DNA of 64,000 bases from Symbiodinium natans. Its lineage: Eukaryota > Sar > Dinophyceae > Suessiales > Symbiodiniaceae. A program made the translations under genes and the position numbers. The notes under the pieces are model-generated. The model was not told where the DNA came from, made no database searches, and saw nothing but the letters and a program-made list of their open reading frames with translations. Below are positions 35,130 through 46,649 of this stretch, piece by piece; within the stretch, counting starts at the first letter, position 1, and each line of letters starts with the position of its first letter. The stretch spans positions 439,528-503,527 of the forward strand of contig CAJNDS010001057.1 in the NCBI GenBank assembly GCA_905221605.1, written 5' to 3'.

Positions 35130-36890
35130 ACATGGGAGAGGAGTAGGCTTCGGGTTTTCTAGCCGGGCTTCAAGGTGTTTCGACTCACTTTTCTAGGGGG
35201 TGTTTTCTGTCGGCGGGTCCATCACGTTTTCGACTCAGGGGTCCTTCCTGTTCTCGACTCAAATCCGTCTGGTTTTCGACTCAGGGGCCTTGACTCATGA
35301 GCATTTTCTTGACTTGACAACCACTCCATCATTCATCCTCCCTGCATCCTCCGTTTCTCGACGAGCTCACGTGGGGGCAGAGAGGCACACGGAAAACGCG
35401 TCCCGCGGGAAGCCAAGAAAAAAAAAAACACCTTTCGCTGCACACGGTACCCTGCAGGCGCTTTTCGCAGCCCATGTCTTGCCAGCTTTACGCTGCCTTG
35501 ACAAACTGTTTGTTGATCCAAAACTTCTCTGAAAACATCGAGCTCACATGGTTTCAGTCCTCAGGGATTGCTTTCAAGGTTGCGGGTTCTAACAGCGATT
35601 GCAGGGTTCTCGCAAAGTCCAAAGTGCAAGGGGTTCTCATTTTGCGAACATCCTGTTCCCCGATCCAGTTCTTCGCCACCCGCGTGGTTTCCGCACCCCA
35701 TTTTGCGAGATCACCCTCGGGCTGTCTTGTGTTCAGTATGGCGCACACACGAGATCTGAGAAAAAACTCAGTTCCACTTATCTCTCGCGCCCACAAGGTC
35801 CCCAACCTGCCAGAACATCGCAAACTTCGTAAATGGAAGATTGGAAGTGATCGAGAAGGCACTACACGAACCTACACAACACTACACCTCAGGCATCCTC
35901 GGGTTGGACGTCTGCCCCAATGGTGTCAAGGCTGGAGTGCCAAAAGATTGCGAAATCGAGACTGCCAAGTCCGAGTTCATGGAGGATGGCTCAACTCATG
36001 AATCTGGAATGGAGACAAGCTTCCCCATTCATGCATCCTTCGCGTCCGTGGAGTGTGTGGCCGTTGCTAAGAAATCGGGCTGGGGAAAGCGTGCAGGGGG
36101 ACGCCTCGGTTTGGCGCTCCAGGATTTGGAGACAGGTCTCGCGATGGCATTTTGTAGGAGTCCATCAACAGATCCGGGAATGGTCGCTGGTGAGCCGATA
36201 TGACAACAGTCAGACCCAAATCTGCAGCGCGAGATTTTGGTCATCTACGTTTCCCGCATCTTCGTTAAGCCACCGCGTGGTCGCAACCGTCTGTTTGCAG
36301 ACAATGTAATATGTCAGCTCCGGGGGCATTACACCGCGGCTTCTGATCCTCGCGGGACCTTCGTGCATTGCATTGGGTTTAGATCATGTGCCATCAAAAC
36401 TCGGCCGAGCTGAGCGCAAAAGAGTGCTGGACAGAATCAGTCCGGTGATCAATGAAAAGTTGTTTTTAACTTGGTTGCTGCTCCTGCTCATGCTGTTTCG
36501 TTTTCGTCCAGTTGCCCTCCAAGGTTTGGCATGCCTGTCATGGCGAACATCATGAGCATCAGGAGCATGCTTGGCCTCCTGGCTGCTGCCGGCACTGCCG
36601 GCCCTTTGGGCGCAGCCCCTTGAACAACAGAATTTCCGAATCTCTTGGAAGCTTGCCTGCAAGATGTCGAGTCTGATACTCATTTAATAACTCATTGAAC
36701 CTCGCTAGCTGCAAGTCTGGCTTCCTGTTGCACATCGTATGACGAAGACAGCAGAAAATTGCTTCCCCCCAAGCTGAAAGCCCACTGCTGAGCTATCTTT
36801 CGTCAAGCCACCGCAAAGGGTAAGGTCGACTGCCAACTCCAAGTTGTGTTGCGCTTTCGGTTCCTGGCACTCGAGCGGACAAAAGAACTC
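35130..36890 (+). other. No assignable gene; possible coding frame at 35,841-36,203
   Basis: A 120-codon plus frame (start MEVIEKALHEPTQHYTSG) reads moderately protein-like. It contains an internal segment (GRLGLALQDLET) flanked by AG|G and GTCTCG, which would fit a 41-nt exon instead. Whether the region is one open exon or several short ones cannot be decided by eye. No family is recognised. Confidence 0.3.
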
Positions 36891-36897
36891 TCATGGC

Positions 36898-36932
36898 CTG
36901 GACTCACTGGACTCACTGGACTCACTGGACCA
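36898..36932. repeat. Nine-base tandem ACTCACTGG
   Basis: Three to four direct copies of actcactgg. The predicted VSP-rich minus peptide is a repeat product. Confidence 0.7.
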
Positions 36933-36939
36933 AGCCTGC

Positions 36940-38955
36940 GCAAGGTCAAGGCCATCCATGCCGATGATTCTTGCTCATAGTCACTCGCCTGGTACTGCAA
37001 ACTGAGCTTGCCATCGGGACATCCCAGCCCTATGGGGGCTAGCAAGAGTTGCATCAGCAAGGTGCCACAAGCCTCCTGCAGGCTTGTCTTGCTCTGCAGC
37101 CCCTCGGCTCTTCAGTGCACGGGTATAGTATGGTATATAGTCTTTGTCTCCCTGACTACAAGGTGCTTTCGGGTGAACCATCAAAGCAACTGAATCTCTG
37201 TGAAACGCCATTGCGTGCAAAGCATCTTCAAGTATCTGCTATAATATGTACGTTACCCATCATTTGGAAGTTCTGCTTGATTTGCCCATCACGCCAAGGA
37301 AAAGCGAAAAAACATTGGAATCGAATCATACAACTAGAATAATATTGCTTTTCTGGCTGCGTCATGTGGATTTCGTTTTCATTGCCCGGGAGAGCACCGC
37401 AACATCACACAGCTCAATGGCACTGAAAGGCCGTGATTTGCGGCATTTGCCGACCTAGCAAGTTGCCACAGAAACATTTCGAGAACTCGAAGGCACTCCA
37501 AGTCTCGCTCCAGACATTGTTTATGTAAACGTGTCGTTCTCAGAAAAAGTGGGCTTCTTCGGATTTGCTGTCGCGTGTGGGTCCCGGGACTACCCGGGAC
37601 GACCCGGGACGACCCCCCGGATCTCTTCGGTTTGGAGTCTGGCATCTGGCATAGCCTGGTCATGTCTGGCCAGTCCGGGGCCTACTTCGCAGTGCACGAC
37701 ATCGGAATCCGGAGCATGCCAAAGAAACAGATGAAAGAAAACAGAATCGGGAAAGTAGTGTTGCTCGTTCTTTCTGTGTAGATGTGTATGCGTGCGTGTG
37801 TGCTTCCTTCCTTCCTTTGTTTCTACTTATTTTCTTAAACATTCGGACGTTGGATATCGTTGGATTCGTCGGGAGTGCCTGACGGTGGCGTGGCAGGTGC
37901 GTGATGCGACGCGGCAAATGTTCTGATTAAGAGTCTGACACGGCGAGGGGAGGAGAGGGGGGTGGGGGGATGCGCCAGCTGACAGCTACAGAAGAGGTGA
38001 GGGGAACGGGCACGGGGTGCGTGTCGGAGACGGGGCGCTTCCCAGAAACGTCGCGGACGTTGGCTTCTCGCTTATCACTACAAGCGGCTGGCGTCTGGCA
38101 TCTTACTGTGGCATCATTCTGATCAACCCTCTCCAATATAGACAAAACTGTGGGCCGAAAACTGTTGACACTGGTGGGCTGTGATCCATGCTTTTTATGT
38201 CATGTTTGTGTGATCTTGTGTGTGCTCCATTGCGGCACTCACGCGACTGCGCAGCCTGTTTTTGTTTTTGATTGATGTTGGCACAACTGTGTGGCCACTT
38301 GGTTGCGGCTTGTCTCACTGGCACTGTTATTGCGCCTGGAATCGGCTAACTGTAGCAGCCAGTGAGGTGAGCCGTTGTTCCGCATCTTGGGATGACTTGC
38401 CACATGCCCCAAAACACCGGCTCCGAGGCAAACATGCTGTGCCCCTGAATGTCCCTGGTACACATTGGGGAAACCTTGCAAGAGAACCCCTAGACGATCT
38501 AGAAGCGCCACATCCACGGAAGTCGCCTGCTTCGCGACCTCGATTCTGTCTCCATCCCACGCCGATGCCCCTTCGGCGACAACTAGTTAAACCGGCAATA
38601 TGCACCAAGGAGATACCCGCACCGCCTTCACCCCTTTTGCACAGAGCTCGAACAGCTGGAGGTCCACGGCTGGCATTGATGTGCATACTGCACAATATGC
38701 CGCTGACAAGTCTGTGACAAGGCTGTGACAAGTGGCTGCTATCTGGCGCACACGAGGTGGTACAGCGGCAGGGTTGGAATCCGCAGAGGTGCAGGCACCT
38801 GCATGAGATTCATTCTCTGCTCTCTCCTCTCAGGAGCTTTGGCTTTACATGTTCTGAACATGTTGCACGTTCCCCAAACAGTGTGGCAACACTTGCCCTG
38901 CACCCGCTGCTGGGCGCAAGAACTCTCAGCTAAGCGCGGTACTCGTTTAGGCGAA
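36940..38955. other. No gene recognised
   Basis: Open frames reach 165 codons (38,220-38,717 +) and 134 codons (38,327-38,731 -) over the same DNA, with no domain in either. A short palindromic gacccgggac repeat lies at about 37,582-37,612. Confidence 0.35.
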
Positions 38956-38962
38956 CGGGTTG

Positions 38963-39360
38963 TGGGGCGGGGGTGGGGGTGGGGGGGGGGGGGGTTGAAC
39001 AGAGCTTTTGCCAAAAGGACGTTTGACCTTTATGAAACATGACATGCGGTTACAAGAGTGCATGCCCTTGCGAAGATGCCGAAAACTCTGGCATTTACAG
39101 CGTTTTTGCATCTCTATACAGCAGATTATGGAACAAGACACGCGGTCACAAGCGCTCATGCCTTTGGCGAAGATGCCCAAAAACAATGGTATTGAAGCAT
39201 TTCTGCCTCTTTGTACACATTTTTGCCTCTTTGTACAACATAAGCAAAAGAACGCTGTGCGCAGTGTTTTGCCCGAAAATGGCGTTCAAAAAGAATTCGC
39301 AAGTGTCGAAAACATCGCTGTGTGCAGTGTTTTTGGGCACGCGATCACCAAAGTCTGGTG
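38963..39360. repeat. G tract followed by a diverged ~105-bp tandem
   Basis: A nearly pure G tract lies at 38,963-38,996. After it, a unit with catgacatgcggttacaag, gcatgccc..gcgaagatgcc and a tttttgcatctct tail (39,035-39,125) repeats with divergence at 39,136-39,235. Two further gctgtg(c/t)gcagtgttttg phrases follow. The 120- and 168-codon frames are built on this repeat. Confidence 0.5.
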
Positions 39361-39369
39361 GCAGTGGTG

Positions 39370-41915
39370 ATTTTGAGCATAAACAAGACGACAAGTTCAG
39401 CGACTACGCGCACAAAAACCTGGAGTTTTCCACGTTTTCCGGCATCCAAAACGACAAAACACACGGGGCCGCAATGAGCGGCATTACTGTACCTCGTTCA
39501 GGGCCCGAAACGGGCTCGGGACTCGGAGGTCGCGGCACAACCTAGGTTGTGCCGGCGCGACACATCACTTCGGTCACGTGCGCATTCCATGGTCCGGCCT
39601 CGGTCCCATGCAGCTCTTGAGGCTTGAACCGCTCTGTGTCAAAGTGTGGCAGAGATGTACTTTGTTGCATTTCGTGCTGTCGGGTGGGTTCGCTGCGTCC
39701 GATCAGAGGGATTTGCACTTCGCGTGTTGACATTGGCAATCTCACTCTGCGCGCATACTCGTCGTGAAGTGCCGAACTGTAGTCGCTTTTAGCGCGTGAA
39801 AATGCTTTGGGTGCTTTTGGAGCGGTCTTTGCCCGCTCTTCGGGGCCAGCTCTTGCGGGACACCTTCTCCAACTGCTCTGGGCATGCTCTTGGACTGTTC
39901 TTGAAGTGCACAGTTTGGGAACGTGGGGGGCAAAACTTTACATTAAATTGCTGCTGAATCCCAGGAAGTCGTTCTCTGCGAAAGCGAGCCTGCTTCCATG
40001 GAAGGGACGGATCGGGCAAGAATCGAACCTGCAAGGAGCCTTGCCTCAGTCCACCATATCCAAACATTACACGAAATGACTCAAGTCCATTGGCACCCGG
40101 CCACAAGCCATATTCTGCTTCCAGCGCGTGACGTGCACGCGGGGGTGATGCACTTACCTCGGAGCTTCACCATCTTGGTACAAAACTTGCGGACAGCTTC
40201 CTCGGAGAGCTGCTCGACTCCACGGAGCAGGATAAAGAAACGCAGTCAGCAAGGACAGACAGGCCTGAGTTCACGTATGTTCACATGTTTCCAACTCAGG
40301 AGAGTTGTGCAAGTGAGTCACAAAAGAATCGCATCTGACACACAACATGTCACAACGTGAGACGCAATGAGCGCACAGAGAACGCACAGAGTGCTGACAT
40401 GACATGGCAACTCAGAGGCCCGTGCAGCAGCGCTGAGAAACCCGGCTACTACCACAACGGCCTTCGACGCGCAGAACTCTCAAATCAAGAAACTAACAAA
40501 TCTTTAGACATTGGACTTTGACATACTTCTCAGAATTTGACCTTTCAACTCAAGACTGGCGCCGTATGCACTCAGATCGGTTAGCCCCGGATTCAGGAAC
40601 TACAACAAGACAGAATCAGAAAATTGAGAACCGACGCTCTTCTGGAAACTTAGTGAAACTACGGATTCGAGGAAACTGGGAATGGACGGAATGGGCAACC
40701 GCAGATATGGGAAACTGGAAACTCGGATTCGTGTTGTCATCAGCCCAACCCCATCTGCCGAATCATCACGCTCCAGACCGCCCGCGCAAGTAACCCCAAG
40801 GCATTGCTGAACTATTCAATACTGACCCCCGAGCCCCCCCCCCCTTATTGAAAGATTCAGTACCGACCACCTCGCCTCTTTTCGTGCGAACAGTGAAATA
40901 CTGACCCCCCCCCTCCCGGCTTTCTCGAAACATGAGTGAAAACAGATTCCTGGGAAGGGCGACCGGGTTGCCTGCTAAAGCAGGGACTAGCTCAGGCCGA
41001 GCTATGCTGGCTTTCGTGATAGTTAAATTATTTACTTTAGCAATGAAAATACTTATAAAAGTGATAGTGATCGCAATAGCCATCGTAACAGCAATGAAGA
41101 GACTGGAGTACTAGTAGCAGTTGTAATAATGATAGAACTGGTAATGAATCTGAAAATTGAAAAAGTCATCGTCGTGAGTCGTGGTATGAGTCAGGACAAG
41201 AAGCCACCACCAACCAGTCAATGAAGCCAACAAGTCAGCCGATTGCACTGACTACAGAAAAACACAACACTGAGCAAAAGCCAAGAAGATTGGAAGCCGC
41301 CGCAAAGCCAATGTGCCGGAAGACAGAACGCGAAACCGATTCAGGCAACTGCCCTGTACAGGATCGGCTCTTGTTTCTCGATTGTCTCTTAGGTGGCGCC
41401 TGCAACTGCATCTTAGGTCACTGCCCATGGCTTGTGAAAGGTCCTGAAAGGTCTTCTTCAGCCATCCCAGTCTGTGCATGTCTGCGTGTGTCTGCGTATG
41501 TCTGGGTGCAAGCAGTGCTCCGAGGGGACTGCTAGGTTTCGCAGCTATCTGACTCTGAAGCCGATATCTCGAAGGCGAATGAATCTGTGATTCAGTGCAG
41601 TTGTGAGAAGCCCGGTGCGAGCAAGTGCCACCTTCCAGTGCTCATTCTGGCAGCCTCGGCTGCAGTACATCTCGACCTGGGCCATAGGTAGCACGAATAG
41701 CACGAACCATGCATGAATCTTTCATCTGCAAGATATAGCTGCAGCTTCAACAAACTGCGCGCTCGAAACATACTCCCTTTTGCCAGCCATAGCAACGCCT
41801 GCTCTGGTCTGACATGAAAGCTGGTCCGCCTCCGAGGTCCTCTTTGTCTTAGCGAGTTTCCAAGTCCTTGTTACGCAAGAGCGGCCGGTTCTCCTGCGAG
41901 AGGCTCAAGCGGCGT
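39370..41915. other. No gene recognised
   Basis: Short frames only. A tRNA-like T-arm word (gcaggttcgattcttgc on minus, about 40,014-40,030) occurs without a full cloverleaf. Diverged C-tract motifs (atactgacccccc) repeat at 40,820-40,915. The stretch 41,020-41,130 is AT-rich triplet-like sequence. Confidence 0.35.
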
Positions 41916-41920
41916 CAGTG

Positions 41921-41962
41921 CACAAGTGCTCACAAGTGCTCACAAGTGCTCACAAGTGCTCA
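41921..41962. repeat. Ten-base tandem CACAAGTGCT
   Basis: Four exact copies of cacaagtgct followed by cac. It lies about 130 bp beyond the stop codon of the transporter gene. Confidence 0.85.
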
Positions 41963-42097
41963 CGACACTAAACACTAAATGAGGCTGAACGGGGCTGAAG
42001 GGGGCAAGGCTCCCAAGGCCTCCTTTGCCTTGGACATGGCCAAGAAACCTCTCAAGCATCAGAGGGTCCGACACCTTCCTGAACATCACATATCTCG

Positions 42098-44650
42098 TCA
42101 CCGTTTCAGCTGCCTTAACAACTTGCTCCACTCCAAGCCACTCTTGTAGAATAGTGTGGCAAAGACCACGAGCATTCCTGCCAACTGCCACGGCGTTACA
42201 GGGTGCTCGTAGGTCACATAGGACCTTATCGCTCTGACTGTAAAATAGCCGGTCCACAGCATTGCGACAGTGCTTATGTAATGGCCATGTATGTGCTCTT
42301 CCAAACGAATAATGCAACAATGACCTTTCAATACAAGAGCCCATGAGCTGAGTTCTCAGCAAGGCGATGGACACAACCTGACAACTGCAACAAAATGGCA
42401 CACTCTTCTTGTCATGTCTTGTCATGTCTGAGCTGCCCGGCCTGTCGTATGTTCATGGTCAGTGCAAACACCAAAGCACCAAACTCGCGAATCTGCGAGT
42501 AGATAAAGTATTGCGCGGCAACTGCCGACATGCTCAAAAGCGAAGCATCAGTAAGGAAGGCCTCAGGACATGGACAAGAAACGACATTCTGCACACGTGG
42601 CGTTTCGTGGACTGTCACTCTGGCAGGTTTAACAGTTCGGCTCGTACCATGCCCGTTCCAGCGGTTTGGGCAGGCGAGGGCACTGAACAATTGCCGTGAC
42701 TATCTACCACCCTGCAACACATTGGCAATGCCTGTTGGCAACGCCCCCGTGTGCGTTCCCCATTTAACATTCGGTCGATGCTCATGTGTCCACATCGCTG
42801 GCGGTTTGAGGGACGCCCGTTTACTGTAACACTGGCGAACTTGTGAGCGAAGCAATGTTTGTCTCTTGAAAATGCCTCAGCATATGTTGACGCGAAAACT
42901 GAACGCCCAAGCACACAAGGCCAACCCCAACACAAGCCACTAAAAGATGTAGAAAGTGAAGTCGGCCACGCGCCACTTGTTCGAAAGTGCTTCCTTGTGC
43001 TATTCCACAAGTGTACGGTCTGGCGCAAACAAGCACTTGCAGCCTAAGCACTTCATGCACCCATGTAAATGTCAGGGCCGGCATCATTTCGCCGGATCCG
43101 ACCTGCAGCAATCTCCTAACACGGCACCCGCCTGCAGGCCTACGATTGTGTGAGGCTGCACGCTATATAAGCCCAACGCCAGAGCAGCTGCAGAGGTAGC
43201 AGAGGACAGCAAGTTCACATATAAGATCTGATTCCACTTCGATGTGTCATAGTCCTCTAGGTTGGATATTTGGTTCACATCATCACATCTTCGTGCCAGT
43301 TCTGCATGGCGGTACTGCATGATGAAAGTTTGATGAAAGATGAAAGGATGACAGACTCTTGAAACCTTGGCAGACACGTCCTTGAATAGCTTCTCCTCCA
43401 TGACCGAAGTGAGTCCATCGAACGCCAAGAAGCCGCACAGAAGCAGCAGGCCAGTAGTTGTGCTGGAACCAGGCGATGCCTGAACAGGAAAGCTCAGGCC
43501 TCTCAAGAATACCAAAGCTCAGGAATGTGAGCATTGTGAATATGCTTGAGCTGCCACGTGGCATGTGTCGGTCCAGAAATCAAGAAGATTGTAATTCCAC
43601 CCGTGACAGCCGCTGCAAGCAACCAATCAGTGAAGCTGTACCTCCAGGAGAAGCCATGTTGTTCCCACCCATTCAAAGAATAATCAGTTTGGAAAACCGG
43701 AGTGAACAGGGGGCGTAACGCATGGCACGCGGTAGACGAATCTAGCGAAACGGAGCTGTGCATATTGCACATCCGTGCAGAAGTAAACTCCAAGTCGCTG
43801 CTTGCCACTCACCACCATGCCCCACAACATTACAGGAATTGTCTTGAAGGACTTGCCCAGCATCCTCAGCTACTCTCAAAGCCCGACACATTTCGGCTGT
43901 CCGATTCACCTCAATCTCCCCGACACTCATAGCACTCCCTGCTTGTGCAGTTGTGCAACTGCACGGCAAAAGACACGTGCTTGAGGGCTTCGTACTGGCA
44001 GGTGCTGGCAATCACATTGCTCAGCGAGACTATCCTTGACAGAGATAGATAGCATGTACCTAGCCTCACTCCGCATGTAGCAAACTGTGATCCTCATCCA
44101 AAAAACTGTGCTGATCTCAAGGCTCAACTGAGGTGCAAATAACAATGCAACGGGGCCTTGTTGGCAAGGCTTTCCTGCAACAGGCGGGCGTCAAAACGCA
44201 GGACATCGCAGGACCGAGTCTCTCCATTGCCTACGATGTCCTTGTGCATGCTGGCCAGAACTGATGCAAAAACCACCGCCACCAACCGGTTGCACAGGAC
44301 GAGAAAAACAGAGCTGCGAAACCTCGAAGCTGACCGCACCACACGCGTAGCTTCGGGGAAGTCTCAACAGTTCATGCTTCTCCATAACAACAATCAAGTT
44401 CCATTTCGGCACAAGTGTCACTTCACCATCGTAGTGCCCCATCATTATCCGCTCCTCGCATCGTGAGCCCCGTGTTGAAAGAAATGACCCCATTTGTGAA
44501 CCAGTGTGAACTCCTTGTCCACATGTGAGCCCCTCGAAACTCGCAGCGTGGCATCTGACGGCCCCAAGCGGCCCCAAGCGCGAAGCTCGGACCGTTTTCT
44601 ATTTACATGTCTTTTTCGATCTCTTCAACCACTTATTATTTCCCTGTTAG

Positions 44651-44685
<35 letters not shown>

Positions 44686-44874
44686 GCTGTTGTTTTTTCT
44701 TGTCCCGCTCTGCTCCTGCAGGATGCCGTACGCTGCCAGCATGCCCACGATGCCGCATCTGAAAGGGATCACGGTTGCTCTGACAATGAACAAGAAGGCA
44801 GGCTTTAGTCAGCAGACCCATAGAAAGCAAGCAGAAGCCCATCTCTTCTTGAGGATGCACTCAGCAACTCCCAT
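42098..44874 (-). CDS. SLC35B/UAA-type nucleotide-sugar or PAPS transporter
   Basis: A multi-pass Golgi/ER antiporter gene in 12 recognised exons: 44,716-44,779; 44,420-44,454; 44,137-44,322; 43,960-44,034; 43,802-43,864; 43,563-43,641; 43,381-43,479; 43,162-43,254; 43,052-43,102; 42,442-42,561; 42,358-42,377; 42,098-42,224 (stop TGA). All phases join, giving about 337 residues, near the family length. Family landmarks read through junctions: GILQERIMMGHYDGE, FLVLCNRLVA, SNVIASTCQYEALKHVSF, LGKSFKTIPVMLWG, LLLLCGFLAFDGLTS, KWNQILYVNLLSS, YFIYSQIREFGALVFALT, LLSYVTYEHPVTPWQ. Donors are GA, GA, GC, GT, GC, GC, GA, GT, GT, GC and GA; all 11 acceptors are AG|G. In exon 3 an in-frame 57-nt piece (44,175-44,231, GTAGGC to TTGCAG|G) may be a further intron. 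An ATG at 44,874 could begin the protein. Substrate (PAPS or a nucleotide sugar) cannot be told from sequence. Confidence 0.9.
44656..44694. repeat. TTG microsatellite inside an intron
   Basis: About 13 TTG triplets, within the 261-nt intron at 44,455-44,715 of the transporter gene. The predicted poly-Q minus frame is therefore not coding. Confidence 0.8.
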
Positions 44875-45168
44875 GGCTGAGGCATCAGAACTGGCAAGCG
44901 AAGCTACATTGAGCCAGGGCTGAGCTGTTCCACCGGACTGATCTGGAAGGCGTTGCTGCAGGTTGCACCACACAACTCTGGTCGAACCACAATGTCACAA
45001 CCCTCTGTAGGCTCGGGCTTGACATTTTGAGCACCTCGATTCTGCCTGACCGGCATCCACTGTCAATGATACTGCAGGGTTTGGGTGAGGGGCGGTGAAA
45101 ACCGTAACAAAACATGAGGGCCGCGCCTGGCGGCCACAGTTCGCACACCTGCCCTGCATGACTCAGGC

Positions 45169-45393
45169 CTTGCTCTAGAAAAGCATGACATCATCTCACA
45201 TCTGCATACATCTGACAGCTGCTTCAGAGCTTTGGCCCTCTGCATGAAAAAGTCTTCCCAGGGCTCCGGCTCACCGGTGCGTGAAATCGCAAGCATTACA
45301 CACGTGCCGCGGCGCCGTCAGCCCGGCAAGGAATATCAATGGCATCAGGTTAGGCATTCTTAAGAAAACATTGGCAGCGCTTCGCTTTTCAGC
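45169..45393 (-). CDS. Two further candidate exons upstream of the transporter
   Basis: Exon 45,275-45,393 (AEKRSAANVFLRM, then PNLMPLIFLAGLTAPRHVC; acceptor acacacag|G, donor GTGAGCC) ends in phase 2. It joins exon 45,169-45,237 (AKALKQLSDVCRCEMMSCF; acceptor atgcagag|G, donor GCCTGA), which also ends in phase 2, the phase needed by the transporter exon at 44,716-44,779. They may encode its N-terminal region or be the 3' part of a separate minus-strand gene. The hydrophobic stretch PLIFLAGL is short. No family match was made. Confidence 0.45.
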
Positions 45394-45399
45394 CTGTGT

Positions 45400-46300
45400 G
45401 TTGTCAAACACGCGCAGTGGCTTATAACTGCTTAACTTGCTTATCTGATAAGAGGGGCTGCAGGACTGGTGTTCGACTCTCACAAAAAAAGGGCTGTCGC
45501 CTTCTCCTACACTGTTCTACACATGGAAACGGCCTCTTGAAGAGCCATGGACGGGATCCTAAGGAGTCTGCGTGACTATCCGCTGATCAGAGAAAGTGGC
45601 TGCATAATACTCCCTGCTGTCACACCTTGGTGCCCAAGTCCAATCTTACGGTTTCTGATTCCTGTGTTCTCTGCTGACAGGTGCTGATTTGCTGCACAAA
45701 GCACAAAGATGGTGCAGAGAAGCTGCCGCATGCACTGGATACGAATATTGGCTGCCCTGCCCCAGCCACTTACCCACTAGGACCGACATTTTCACGAGTG
45801 CAACCTTAAAACTGTCCTCATTTCCAAATTTCCGACATTTCCAGATTCCTTACCCCAGTATCATGAAAATCTAGAGAGACAGAAAACCTCTACAAATCTG
45901 AAACTTTCAGCTCCGAAAATGGGACGATGAGAAAGATAAAATATGTGCAGCTCCTACGGTCGGGGACCCCGGCCGGGTCTGCCACCCGTCTACGGGACCC
46001 CTATCTGCATCTGCTAAGTGCCAACAGGTTGCTTCAACCCACGGAAACCTTACTGACTGAAACCCTTGCGCATTGTTTCCACCGGGTCACGCACGGTCTG
46101 ACACAGCACCGACTAGTCTATGCGTCCCTGCAGTATCTATGCGAAGCAATATGCGAAGCAATAAGAGCACATCAAACAAGCAACTTCCCACGAATATATA
46201 TAAGGCCAGAAATGTCAAAATCGCCCGCAAGAACTCCACTCCGAAGTGGTTCTCATTCGGCAGAGACCGTGACGACAGTAGTCATTGCAGACTCTTCACA
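45400..46300. other. No assignable gene
   Basis: Upstream exons of the plus-strand gene starting at 46,304 are expected here but could not be fixed. Open frames at 45,927-46,433 and 46,073-46,657 overlap in different phases. Confidence 0.35.
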
Positions 46301-46303
46301 AAG

Positions 46304-46644
46304 GTCTCTGAATGGACCGAAATACACGCATGCATTGGAGACTTATTGGAGGCACACAGCTCAGATTTGCTGCATGCAATATGGACAAGAAACGCTGTTG
46401 AGGGCACCCTCACTTCTAAACAAAAAACCTTGAAACAAGTCGGACAAGTGCTGCATGAGCTCCTGCCCTCACTTCTCAAGCTGTCACTGAGCCACAGACT
46501 TGCTAGGATGCCTTCCATCGACTGGCCTTGTCGGAAGAAAAATTTAACAGCTCAAGTCGGCTCAAGTTATGAGCCATGGAGGCGCTCGAACATTCGCTTT
46601 CGGCTTTCGGGATCATTTCACTGGGCAGATCACATGCCGACACA
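46304..46644 (+). CDS. Three phase-consistent exons, unknown protein
   Basis: Exon 46,304-46,438 (45 codons: VSEWTEIHACIGDLLEAH, then SSDLLHAIWTRNAVEG; acceptor tcacaaag|G, donor GTCGGA) joins in phase 0 to exon 46,507-46,555 (DAFHRLALSEEKFNSS; acceptor cttgctag|G, donor GTCGGC). That joins in phase 1 to exon 46,582-46,644 (ARTFAFGFRDHFTGQITCRH; acceptor catggag|G, donor GTATGC). All three acceptors are AG|G and all donors GT. The peptide is soluble and mixed-charge. The family is not recognised; exons continue on both sides. Confidence 0.5.
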
Positions 46645-46649
46645 GTATG

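Noticed and set aside
40014-40090. tRNA-like word gcaggttcgattcttgc on minus
   Set aside because: The T-arm pairs, but there is no anticodon arm and the acceptor stem pairs only partly. At most it is a tRNA-derived fragment.
44636-44860. Poly-glutamine protein on minus
   Set aside because: The run is a TTG microsatellite within a transporter intron.
46548-46570. Possible spliced-leader-like motif (ggctcaag)
   Set aside because: Only eight bases match the dinoflagellate leader end, without the preceding ccattttg part. No leader copy was found in the window.
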